Under the pieces are notes generated by a model. It was not told the origin of the DNA. It did not search any database and saw only the letters and a list, made by a program, of their open reading frames with translations. A stretch of DNA of 64,000 bases from contig JAHCAY010000001.1 of NCBI GenBank assembly GCA_019634575.1, positions 1,240,001 through 1,304,000 on the forward strand, written 5' to 3'. Origin of the DNA: Candidatus Didemnitutus sp. (GTDB lineage Bacteria; Verrucomicrobiota; Verrucomicrobiia; Opitutales; Opitutaceae). The position numbers and the translations under genes were made by a program. This document shows positions 7,854 through 15,926 of this stretch, piece after piece (the first letter of the stretch is position 1; each line of letters begins with the position of its first letter).

Positions 7854-10562
7854 GTGAGCATCCCCTCGCCCCAGAGTCACACGCAGGCCGCGACTCCCGC
7901 GCTGGGAGCCGCCGTGTTGGTATTGGACGCGCAAGGAAAGATCGAACTCGCCAACGCCGCCGCCGCCGCACTCTGGCAGGCTCGCGCCGCCGAACTCGCA
8001 GGCGATTTCCTGCCCAACCTCTTCGTCTTCGAAGTCACCTCACGCGACCCCGATCTCGTGCAGGCCCAGTGGGAAGTCGTCTCCGCCGCCGCCCTCGCCC
8101 AACCCGTCACGCTGCGCCTGCAACCCAAGGAAGCCGCCGCCTTCGACGTCATCGTCCGCCTCGAGTCAGCCAGCGCCGATCCCGTGCGTTACTTCGCGAC
8201 CGTGACGCGCCCCGCGCCGTCGCCCGCGGCGCTCGCAACCGCTCCGTCCGGCGCCGCCGGCTCGAGCCATGCCGCACCGGGCGGCGAGAATTTCCTCGCC
8301 GTGCTCGCCGAGCGCAGCGCGCTCGGATTCTTCGATCTCAATTTCGTCAAGAACGAGACCTACCTCGCGCCCGCCTGGAAGCGCATGCTCGGCTACACCG
8401 ACACGAGCCTGCCCAACACCTACGAATCCTGGCTCGCGCTCATCCATCCCGACGACTCCGCCGCCGCGCCCGACAAACTCTCCGGCCGCGCCTCCGCCAC
8501 CGGTTCGCGCCCCTTCTCCGTCGAGTATCGCATGAAACACGCCCGCGGCCACTTCGTCTGGCTGCAGGCGGTCGGCGCACAAGTCTTCGCGCCCAACGGT
8601 TCGCTCCAACGCGTCGTCGGCGCCCAGCTCGACATCACCGACCGCAAAGAAACCGAGGAAGCCTCGCTCCGCGCCGAGGAACGCCTCGCCGGCCTCTCCG
8701 ACCGCGGTCGCATCGCCCTCTTCGAACTCGATTTCACCGGCGGCGCCAGCTGGCTCTCGCCGGCCCTGAAAGCGACGCTCGGCTTCAAGGACGACGAGTT
8801 GCCGGACGAACCCGAGTCGTTCCTCCGCGCCCTCCCACCCGACGACAGCGCCGGCGGACTCGCCGCATTTTTCACCGCCAAGCAACCCGGCGCCCCCGTC
8901 TACTTCGACGCGCTCCGCCTGCGCCACCGCAACGGCACCGATCTCTGGGCCTACGCCGGCATCGTCCGCGTCATCTCGCGCAAGCGCGAACTCCAGCGCG
9001 TGCTCGGCTTCATCGCCCCGATGCCCGAGGGCGTCGGCACCGCCGCCAGTCCGGGCGTTTCACCCGAACACTTCTCCGCGCTGCTCGCCGAGCTGCGCGA
9101 AGGCGTGCTGCTCGTCGACGCGCGCGACCGCATCGTCTTTGCCAACGCCGTCGCCGAGCGCCTCCTCGCCCGCACGGCCGAACAGCTCGTCGGCCAGCCC
9201 GGCAGCGAAGTTTTCCGCCTCGTGCACCGCTTCACCGGCGCTCCCGTCGAAAGCCCGCTCGAAAAGGCGCTCACCACCGGCGAGTCGACCGGGCTCAACG
9301 GCGAGTTCGCGCTCTCGCGCGGCGAGCACGCCCACCCCGCCCCCGTCGTCTTCAGCTGCCGCGCCGTCACCGATGCCGGCGGCCAATCCGCCGGCGCGCT
9401 CGTGGTCTTCCGCAACCCCGACGAAATGAGCCTCACGCCCGAGGAGCTCGTGAAAGCCAACCGCTTCGAAGCGCTCGGCCAGCTCGCCAGCGGCATCGCA
9501 CACGACTACAACAATCTCCTCACGACCATCATGGGCGGCCTGTCGCTCGCGCATGATCAGCAGAACTACTCCGGCCTCGAGACGAGCCTGAAGACCTGCG
9601 AGACCGCGAAGGGCCTCAGCCGCCAGTTGCTCACGTTCGCGCGCGGCGGCACCGGCACCCGCCAAACCATCAAGACCGCCGATCTCCTCGCCGACTCCAA
9701 GCGCATCGCCGCCTCCGGCTCGACCGTCGCCGTCGAGATCAACGCCCCCGCCGACCTCGCCACCATCCAGGTCGACCGCGCGCAACTCCTCCAGGTTTTC
9801 CAAAACCTCATCGTCAACGCGATCCAGGCCATGCCCAACGGCAAGGGCAACATCTGGGTCACCGCCGGCAACGTCACCCTCGCACTGAACCAGGTCCCGC
9901 CGCTCCCCGCCGGCCAATACGTCGCCATCGAGGTCCGCGACAACGGCAGCGGCATCAAGCCCGAGCACCTCGAGAAGATCTTCGATCCGTTCTTCACCAC
10001 CAAGAAGACCGGCACCGGCATCGGCCTCTCCACCGTCGTGAAGATCGTCAAGCACCACGGCGGCCAGCTCACCGTCGACACCGAGCTCGGCGTCGGCACG
10101 GCGTTCACCGTTTTCCTCCCGCGCGCCGAGCAGGAGGAAGTCGTCGAGACCCGCACGCGCCCGTCGCTCAACCGCGCTACACGCACCAATCGCGTCCTCT
10201 TCATGGACGACGACCCCGAGATCAGCCTTCTCACCGAGGGCATGCTCAAAGGCATGGGTTACGGCGTCGACCTCGCGAAAAACGGCGAGGAGGCGATCAA
10301 GCTCTACCGCAGCTACCTCAACATCAACCGTCCGCACGACGTCGTCATCATGGACCTCACGGTCATCGGCGGCATGGGCGGCGAAGAGTGTTTCCGCAAG
10401 CTCCTCGAACTCGACCCGAAGGTCCGCGCCATCGTCGCCAGCGGCTACGACAACGACGAGATGAAGCGCCAGTTCCTCGACCTCGGCTTCTGCGGCTACC
10501 TGACGAAACCCTACCGCGTCGGCGACCTCAGCCGCATCCTCAAGCAGGTGCTGGGATCGTGA
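7854..10562 (+). CDS. Multi-PAS hybrid sensor histidine kinase with C-terminal receiver
   Basis: 902 residues from a GTG start. No signal peptide or membrane helix is visible, so it is a cytoplasmic sensor. In order: about four PAS-like units (about 13-110, 150-275, 280-395, 405-525; the second is a PAS_3 type ending in DITDRKE), a HisKA-type dimerisation helix with the phosphoacceptor in SGIAHDYNNLL (near residue 549), the ATPase domain (N box NLIVNAIQAMP; G boxes EVRDNGSGIKPEHLEKIFDPFF and GTGIGLSTVVKIV) and a receiver domain (about 775-900; DDD, phosphoacceptor in VVIMDLTV, TKPY). It resembles PAS-hybrid kinases of the NtrB-like HDxNNLL group. No partner regulator is next to it; its target is unknown. 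The gene is convergent with the Ehr operon. Confidence 0.93.
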   Translation: MSIPSPQSHTQAATPALGAAVLVLDAQGKIELANAAAAALWQARAAELAGDFLPNLFVFEVTSRDPDLVQAQWEVVSAAALAQPVTLRLQPKEAAAFDVIVRLESASADPVRYFATVTRPAPSPAALATAPSGAAGSSHAAPGGENFLAVLAERSALGFFDLNFVKNETYLAPAWKRMLGYTDTSLPNTYESWLALIHPDDSAAAPDKLSGRASATGSRPFSVEYRMKHARGHFVWLQAVGAQVFAPNGSLQRVVGAQLDITDRKETEEASLRAEERLAGLSDRGRIALFELDFTGGASWLSPALKATLGFKDDELPDEPESFLRALPPDDSAGGLAAFFTAKQPGAPVYFDALRLRHRNGTDLWAYAGIVRVISRKRELQRVLGFIAPMPEGVGTAASPGVSPEHFSALLAELREGVLLVDARDRIVFANAVAERLLARTAEQLVGQPGSEVFRLVHRFTGAPVESPLEKALTTGESTGLNGEFALSRGEHAHPAPVVFSCRAVTDAGGQSAGALVVFRNPDEMSLTPEELVKANRFEALGQLASGIAHDYNNLLTTIMGGLSLAHDQQNYSGLETSLKTCETAKGLSRQLLTFARGGTGTRQTIKTADLLADSKRIAASGSTVAVEINAPADLATIQVDRAQLLQVFQNLIVNAIQAMPNGKGNIWVTAGNVTLALNQVPPLPAGQYVAIEVRDNGSGIKPEHLEKIFDPFFTTKKTGTGIGLSTVVKIVKHHGGQLTVDTELGVGTAFTVFLPRAEQEEVVETRTRPSLNRATRTNRVLFMDDDPEISLLTEGMLKGMGYGVDLAKNGEEAIKLYRSYLNINRPHDVVIMDLTVIGGMGGEECFRKLLELDPKVRAIVASGYDNDEMKRQFLDLGFCGYLTKPYRVGDLSRILKQVLGS

Positions 10563-10666
10563 GTGCTTCTGCCGCGCCGAGGAAGCGCGGTTCCGGAAAC
10601 GACGCGCGGAGCGACCAGGTTGCGACCGAACACCGCACGTCTGCTCCCGCCCCGTCGCGCCCCATC

Positions 10667-11458
10667 TCAGGTGCGCTTCTCGTCCAGTCGCCCCAGCAGG
10701 CGCAACATCCCGTCCAAGATCGTGAGCGGGTGCGGCGGACAGCCGGGGATGTAGAGGTCGACCGGCACGACCGACTCCGCTCCGTGCAGGTGCTCGGGAT
10801 TGCCGATAAAGGGCCCGCCGGAAATCGCGCAGGCGCCGACGGCGATGACGAGCTTCGGCTCGGGCACCGCCTCCCAGGTCTTGCGCAGCGCCAGCTCCAT
10901 GCCGCGCGAAACGGGACCGGTGATGAGCAACCCGTCCGCATGGCGCGGCGAGGCGACGAACTGGATGCCGAACCGCCCGAGATCCCAGCCGATGGTGTTG
11001 AGCACGTTCGTGTCGGCCTCGCAGGCGTTGCAGCCGCCCGCACTCACCTGCCGCAACCGCAGCGAGCGGCCGAAGAGTTTCCGCAGTTTCTCGTCGAGCG
11101 CCGCGGCGAGCCGCACCTGCTCCGCGCCGGGCGCCCCGAGCACGAGATCCTCGCGCCGCCGCGCCGCCAGGCGGTGATCGTTCGTGGGCACAATCGCGGC
11201 CGGAGCACACGCCGTCACGCACGCCGCGCAGAAGATGCAGCGGCCGAGGTCGAGCGCCATCGGCTGGCCGGCCGCGCGTGAGATCGCGTCCGTCGGGCAC
11301 ACCGCGGCGCATTCCGCGCAGCCGTCCATGCATTTCGCCGCATCAACGCGCAGCGCCCCGCCATGCCGATCCGGCAGCGCCGGCGCCGGGCCGTCCGGAT
11401 ACGCCATCGTTTCGCAACCGCGCTTCAGGCGATGAGTGAAGATGTTGAAGGCGGGCAT
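10667..11458 (-). CDS. Ehr/group 4 hydrogenase small subunit (NuoB/HyfI-like) fused to 2[4Fe-4S] ferredoxin
   Basis: 263 residues. The N-terminal part (about 35-115) has two iron-sulfur cysteine sets: C-x3-C-x2-C-x3-CP (with one extra residue) and C-x2-C-x2-C-x3-C, as in HyfH/HycF-type ferredoxin subunits. The rest is NuoB/HyfI-like and keeps all four cysteines of the N2-type cluster: SAGGCNACE, GACAISGG and PGCPPHP. So a separate ferredoxin subunit is fused here onto the small subunit. It is the last gene of the operon, 4 bases after the large subunit gene. Role: electron entry from ferredoxin or a similar donor and transfer toward the large subunit at the cytoplasmic face. Confidence 0.9.
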   Translation of the reverse strand: MPAFNIFTHRLKRGCETMAYPDGPAPALPDRHGGALRVDAAKCMDGCAECAAVCPTDAISRAAGQPMALDLGRCIFCAACVTACAPAAIVPTNDHRLAARRREDLVLGAPGAEQVRLAAALDEKLRKLFGRSLRLRQVSAGGCNACEADTNVLNTIGWDLGRFGIQFVASPRHADGLLITGPVSRGMELALRKTWEAVPEPKLVIAVGACAISGGPFIGNPEHLHGAESVVPVDLYIPGCPPHPLTILDGMLRLLGRLDEKRT

Positions 11459-11462
11459 GGCG

Positions 11463-12944
11463 TCAGAGGTCGAAGCCGCAATACGACAGGTTGAAGCTCT
11501 TGTTGCAGATCGGAAAATCCGAGATCGCCTGCCCGCGCAGCGCGAGCGCGAGACCGGTCCAGTTGTGGAACGACGGATCGACGATCTTGTAGCGGCGGAA
11601 CCGCCCTGCGGCGTCCGTCAGCGCGACGTGGCAGACCTCGCCGCGCCAGCCTTCGACGAGCGCCACCGCCAGCGTGTCTGCGGCGGGCGGCGCGACCTCG
11701 CCATGCGGTTCGCCCTCCGGCGGGATCGCAAGCTGCTCGAGGAGATATTGCCCCGACCGCTGGATCTCCAGCCAGCGCACGCGCGCACGCGCCAGCACGT
11801 CGCCGCCCGGCCAGACCGCGACCGGAATCTGCGCGAAGCGGTGCCAGCCGGCCGGATGATCGAAGCGCACGTCGCGCACGATGCCGCACGCGCGCGCCGC
11901 GAGGCCCACGAGGCCGACTTCGGTCGCCTGCACCGTCGAGACCCCGCCGACGTTCTCGAAACGCGCGCGCGCCGACGAGGCGTCCCAGAGCCACGTCGCC
12001 GCCTGCTCGACCTCCGCCAGCGCCGCCGTGAGCAGCGTGCGCATCTTCTCGAGGCGCGCCGCCTCGAGATCGAACGCGCAGCCGCCCGACCGCACGAGGC
12101 GCCGGCCGAAGCGATTGCCGCACAGCAGCGCGGTGAGGTTGAGGAAGTCGCCGCGGATCTTTCCGCACGCCGAGGCCGTGGGCAGGAACGCCACGTCGTT
12201 GGCCAGCGCGCCGAGGTCGCCGGTGTGGTTGGCCAGGCGCTCGAGCTCGAGCGCGAGGGCGCGCAGCCATTGCGCGCGCAGCGGTGCCTCCGTGCCGCCC
12301 AGCGCCTCGAGCAGCGTCGCATAAGCCGTCGCATGGCCGATCGTCGTGTCGCCCGCGACCGCTTCGAGCTGGTGCACCGTCGCGCGATGCGGCCCGCCCG
12401 GCAGGGTGGCCTCGACGCCGCGGTGCTGGTAGCCGAGCGCGATCTCGAGATGGATGACCTCCTCGCCGGCGCACTGGAAACGGAAATGCCCCGGTTCGAT
12501 CACGCCCGCATGCACCGGACCGACGGCGACCTCGTGAACCTCGCTGCCGCCCACGCGGAAAAACTCGCCGTTCGCCGGCGCATCGCCCGCCGTGCGCCGC
12601 ACTGGCTTGAGCCAGGGGTGTCCCTCCGGGACGAGGCCGTGCTGCTCCCACACCTCGCGTTCGAACAGGTGCGCCTGCGCGTGCAGCGGCGTCAGCGCCG
12701 GATAACCGCCCGCGACCGCCGTGCTGCGGCCCACCGCGAGGATGTTGTCCGCATCGAACGCCAGCACCGCCACCAGCCGCGTGCCCGCGTCCTCCGGCAC
12801 GCCGAACCAGGCCACGAGCCGCGCGCCGCGCGCGAGTTCGCCGGCGGTCAGGCGCACGAATTCCCCGACCGGCCACTCCGGCACCGCCGTCCACGAGAGC
12901 GCCGCGGCGTTGGCCAGCAGGGTGAATGGCGTTTGCGAGCTCAT
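11463..12944 (-). CDS. Ehr complex large subunit (NuoCD/HyfG-like) without Ni-Fe ligands
   Basis: 493 residues: a NuoC-like N-terminal domain (about 1-120; FEREVWEQHGL) fused to a NuoD/HycE-like domain, the arrangement of group 4 hydrogenase large subunits. The two cysteine pairs that hold Ni-Fe are missing. Where hydrogenases have C-G-I-C before GxxHSTAY, this protein reads EAVAGDTTIGHATAY; where they end with DPCxxC it reads DPSFHNW. The only late cysteines (PICNKSF, SYCGFDL) are in other positions. Hence no H2 chemistry is expected; the protein should work as in energy-converting hydrogenase-related complexes, whose substrate is not settled. ATG 12944 overlaps the previous stop codon (ATGA). 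Confidence 0.9.
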   Translation of the reverse strand: MSSQTPFTLLANAAALSWTAVPEWPVGEFVRLTAGELARGARLVAWFGVPEDAGTRLVAVLAFDADNILAVGRSTAVAGGYPALTPLHAQAHLFEREVWEQHGLVPEGHPWLKPVRRTAGDAPANGEFFRVGGSEVHEVAVGPVHAGVIEPGHFRFQCAGEEVIHLEIALGYQHRGVEATLPGGPHRATVHQLEAVAGDTTIGHATAYATLLEALGGTEAPLRAQWLRALALELERLANHTGDLGALANDVAFLPTASACGKIRGDFLNLTALLCGNRFGRRLVRSGGCAFDLEAARLEKMRTLLTAALAEVEQAATWLWDASSARARFENVGGVSTVQATEVGLVGLAARACGIVRDVRFDHPAGWHRFAQIPVAVWPGGDVLARARVRWLEIQRSGQYLLEQLAIPPEGEPHGEVAPPAADTLAVALVEGWRGEVCHVALTDAAGRFRRYKIVDPSFHNWTGLALALRGQAISDFPICNKSFNLSYCGFDL

Positions 12945-14383
12945 GGCGAAGGGAAAAGCAGTGCGACCGCCGCGTCCCACGACTCGCGCAGCACGTCCGG
13001 CGTCGCGAGGCCGAGCCACAGCGAGCAGCCGAGCAGCAGCAGCGGCGGCAGGATCAGCCCGGCGGTCTCGCGGAAACGACGGCTGCCCGCCCGCGCCGCC
13101 ACCCGCGGCCGGCCGTCGACGATGCCGAACACGACCCGCGTCAGTCCGAAGAAGGCGAAAAGCAGGCCCGCGAGGAAAACCGCCGCCACGCCGACGCGAT
13201 CGGCGGCGAACGCGGTGCGCACGATCAGCAGTTCGCTGAAGAACGGCCCGAACGGCGGGCACGCCGTGACCGCGAAGAGGCCGGCAACGAAGATCGCGGC
13301 GGACTGCGGGGTCAGCGCCGCCATGCCGCGCACCTCGTCCATCGTGCTCGCGCCGGCCGCCCGCCGGATGTTGCCGGCGCTGAGGAAGAGCGCGCCCTTG
13401 GTCAGGCCGTTGTTCCAGACGTGAAACACCGCCGCCCACACGCCCACGCGCCCGAGCCCGGCCGCGACCGCGAGGATGCCCATGTGCTCCACGCTCGAGT
13501 AGGCGAGCATGCGCTTGAAATCGCGCGTCCCGAGGAGGAAGAGCGCCGCCACGATCAGCGAGAAGAGCCCGATCGCGAGCAGCGTGCGGTCCGCCACCGC
13601 CCCCGCGCCCGCCGCCGCCACGACGGCGCGCACGCGCAGGATCGCCGTGAACGCCACCGTCGTGACGCCGCCCGCCAGCATGGCACCGACGATGCCGGAC
13701 GCCTCGCCGTAGGCGTCGGGCTTCCACGTGTGCATCGGCGCGAGGCCCATCTTCGTGCCGTAGCCGGCGAGCAGTAGCACCCACGCCGCCAGCACCCAGG
13801 GCCGCGAGAGCCCCGCACCTTGCGCCGTCAGCGCGGAGAAAGTCAGGTCGCCGCCGCCGCCCGTGTGCAGCGATGCGTAGCCGAGGCAGAACGATCCGAG
13901 CAGCGAGAGCGCGATGCCGGTGCCGCCGACCAGCAGGTATTTCCACGTCGCCTCGAAGGCGCGCGGCGTGGCGTTGAAGTGCAGCAGCGGCACGGCCGCG
14001 AGCGTGAGTCCTTCGGTCGCGATCCAGAGCACGCCGAGATGCCGCGCCTGGTGCGCCGCGCTCATCAGGCCGAGCATCGCCAGCATCAACGCCACGAACG
14101 TCCGGTTCGGCCGCTCCGCGCGCACGCGCAGGTAGGATACGCCGTAGAACGCGCAGAGCAGGAACAGCAGCGACACCATCGGGAGCAGCGCCCGCGCGAG
14201 CGGGTCGAACGCCAGCCACGCTCCGTCCGCCATCGGCGGTGGCGCGACCAGCAGCCAGAGCGACAGCGCCGCGTGGGCGACGCCGACGACGGGCAGCAGC
14301 CACGGCCGCGTGCGGTCACTTGGCCACACGGCGGCGGCGAGCGCTCCGGCGAAGGGCACAAGGATGAGGAGCAGCGCTTTCAT
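12941..14383 (-). CDS. Ehr complex membrane subunit, HyfF/NuoN-M-like antiporter family
   Basis: 480 residues and about 13-14 membrane helices, with the proton-conducting antiporter-type pattern: conserved Glu in WIATEGLTL, Lys in the KMGLAPMHTWKPDAYGEA segment, and the discontinuous-helix region FHVWNNGLTKGALFL. It matches HyfF (hydrogenase 4 subunit F) in length and in the Trp-Lys-Pro-Asp motif. Start ATG 14383 overlaps the HyfE-like stop by 4 bp. Role: ion translocation coupled to the electron transfer of the peripheral subunits. Confidence 0.9.
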   Translation of the reverse strand: MKALLLILVPFAGALAAAVWPSDRTRPWLLPVVGVAHAALSLWLLVAPPPMADGAWLAFDPLARALLPMVSLLFLLCAFYGVSYLRVRAERPNRTFVALMLAMLGLMSAAHQARHLGVLWIATEGLTLAAVPLLHFNATPRAFEATWKYLLVGGTGIALSLLGSFCLGYASLHTGGGGDLTFSALTAQGAGLSRPWVLAAWVLLLAGYGTKMGLAPMHTWKPDAYGEASGIVGAMLAGGVTTVAFTAILRVRAVVAAAGAGAVADRTLLAIGLFSLIVAALFLLGTRDFKRMLAYSSVEHMGILAVAAGLGRVGVWAAVFHVWNNGLTKGALFLSAGNIRRAAGASTMDEVRGMAALTPQSAAIFVAGLFAVTACPPFGPFFSELLIVRTAFAADRVGVAAVFLAGLLFAFFGLTRVVFGIVDGRPRVAARAGSRRFRETAGLILPPLLLLGCSLWLGLATPDVLRESWDAAVALLFPSP

Positions 14384-15021
14384 TCCCGCAGCACGGTGAG
14401 CTTGCGCGTGTCGAGCGAGTCGAACGCGCGCTGGATGCGATCCACGATGATGCCGATCACGAACACGCCGACTGTCAGGTCGAGCAGGATGCCCGCCTCG
14501 ACCAGCAGCGGCGTGGAGTGGATCAGGAGCAGGCCGAAAAGGTAGATGCCGTTCTCGAGGATCAGGTAGCCGCAGACCTGCGAGATCGCCTTCGCCCGCC
14601 CGATCAGCAGCACGAAGCCCGTCAGCACCGACGCGAGCGATCCGGGCACGAGCAGCGTGCCCGCGTGTTCCGGCAGCAGCGGCAGCGCGCGTGCGAGCGC
14701 CACCGCCGCGATCGTGCCGCCCGCGCCCAGCAGCAGCGAGGGCACGAAGCCGATGAACGGCTCGCGCTCACGGTCGATGTTGGCCGTCCGCAACGCGCGC
14801 GTCAGCAAATTCGGAATCACGAAGCCCTTCACGGAAATCGTTGCGAGCGCCACGAGCGTCACGAGCCAGTTGAAATGCTCCATGAGCAGCGGCATCACGC
14901 CGAGCACGACGCCTTGCACGGCCATCGCGCGGATCACGGCATGCAACCGGCCGCTGCCGAGCGCGAGGAGGTTCAGGCCCATCGCGACGCCGACGAGGAG
15001 GTTGAGCGCGCCGTTGTTCAA
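14380..15021 (-). CDS. Ehr complex small membrane subunit, HyfE-like (NuoK-related)
   Basis: 213 residues, close to the length of E. coli HyfE (about 216). The start is a TTG at 15021 inside a TTGA overlap with the preceding HyfC-like stop; this matches the 4-bp overlaps of the rest of the operon and no ATG exists near the family start. About seven membrane helices; the C-terminal part has the conserved ENGIYLFGLLL helix with a buried Glu, related to NuoK. An acidic-basic loop (RTANIDREREPF) lies in the middle. Confidence 0.88.
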   Translation of the reverse strand: MNNGALNLLVGVAMGLNLLALGSGRLHAVIRAMAVQGVVLGVMPLLMEHFNWLVTLVALATISVKGFVIPNLLTRALRTANIDREREPFIGFVPSLLLGAGGTIAAVALARALPLLPEHAGTLLVPGSLASVLTGFVLLIGRAKAISQVCGYLILENGIYLFGLLLIHSTPLLVEAGILLDLTVGVFVIGIIVDRIQRAFDSLDTRKLTVLRE

Positions 15022-15926
15022 ACCGCGCCTCCCTTCCACGCCGCGAGCAGCGCGAACAGGCAGAGCAAAAACGCCGTCGTGAGCAGCAGCGGCACCCGCT
15101 TGAACGCCAGCCGCGCCATGAACGACTCGGCGAGCCCCACGCCGACCGTCACGACCAGCACGCCCGCGGCGAGCGCGCCCGCCGCCGCCGCCGGCGCCAG
15201 CCGCCCGAGCGGCAACACCGCCTCGCAGAGCAGCAAGGCGAAGAGCAGGAGCTTCATCGACGCGCCATGAAGGATGGCCGCCAGCGGCGGACCGCTGTGG
15301 TCGAGCACCATCACCTCGTGCACCATCGTCAGTTCGAGGTGCGTGTTCGGATCGTCGAACGGCACGCGGCAGTTTTCCGCCAGCAGCACGATGAACAAGC
15401 CCGCCGCCAGCAGCGCCGCGCCCGCACCCGCCGCCGGCGCAAGCATCGTCGTGAGCGTCACGCTGCCCGTGAGCACGCTGAGCGAGAGCACCGCGGTCAT
15501 CACCGCCGCCTCCGCGAGCACGGCGTAACTCACCTCGCGCGCCGCGCCCATGCCCTCGAACGCCGAGCCCGTTTCCAGCGCCGCCCACGCCGTGCAGAAG
15601 CGCGCGACCGCGAGCAGGTAGACCAGCAGCAGGACGTCGCCGCGGAAGCTCAGGGCGCCGCCGGCCGGTCCGAGCGGCAGCAGCATCGCCGCACCCAGAA
15701 TCGCCACCCAGCCGACCGCCGGTCCCGCCACGAAGCCGGGCGAAGCCAGCGTGCTCAGCACGACCCCTTTGCGCCACAGGCGCGCGAGGTCGTAGTAGAG
15801 CTGCAGCACCGGCGGCCCGCGCCGGCCCGCGACCCACGCCTTCACCTTGTTGATGATGCCGGGCAGCAGCGGGGCGAGCACGAGCCAGCCCGCCAAACGC
15901 AGGAAAATTTCCAGGATCAGCATCAT
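15018..15926 (-). CDS. Ehr complex membrane anchor, HyfC/NuoH-like
   Basis: 302 residues with about eight membrane helices. It has NuoH/HyfC hallmarks: GIINKVKAWVAGRRGPPVLQLYYDL near the N-terminus (the RxGPP loop that contacts the peripheral arm) and LLAENCRVPFDDPNTHLELTMVHEVM in the middle (the conserved acidic loop). ATG 15926 overlaps the stop of the second HyfB-like gene by 4 bp. Role: links the soluble redox part to the ion-pumping subunits. Confidence 0.92.
   Translation of the reverse strand: MMLILEIFLRLAGWLVLAPLLPGIINKVKAWVAGRRGPPVLQLYYDLARLWRKGVVLSTLASPGFVAGPAVGWVAILGAAMLLPLGPAGGALSFRGDVLLLVYLLAVARFCTAWAALETGSAFEGMGAAREVSYAVLAEAAVMTAVLSLSVLTGSVTLTTMLAPAAGAGAALLAAGLFIVLLAENCRVPFDDPNTHLELTMVHEVMVLDHSGPPLAAILHGASMKLLLFALLLCEAVLPLGRLAPAAAAGALAAGVLVVTVGVGLAESFMARLAFKRVPLLLTTAFLLCLFALLAAWKGGAV

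Noticed and set aside
10563-10666. Possible terminator between the histidine kinase and the Ehr operon
   Set aside because: A 6-bp CCGCGC/GCGCGG stem is present but no T-run on either strand; not enough to report as a terminator.
11463-12944. Calling the large subunit an active [NiFe] hydrogenase
   Set aside because: Both cysteine pairs for Ni-Fe are replaced, although overall similarity to HycE/HyfG is clear.
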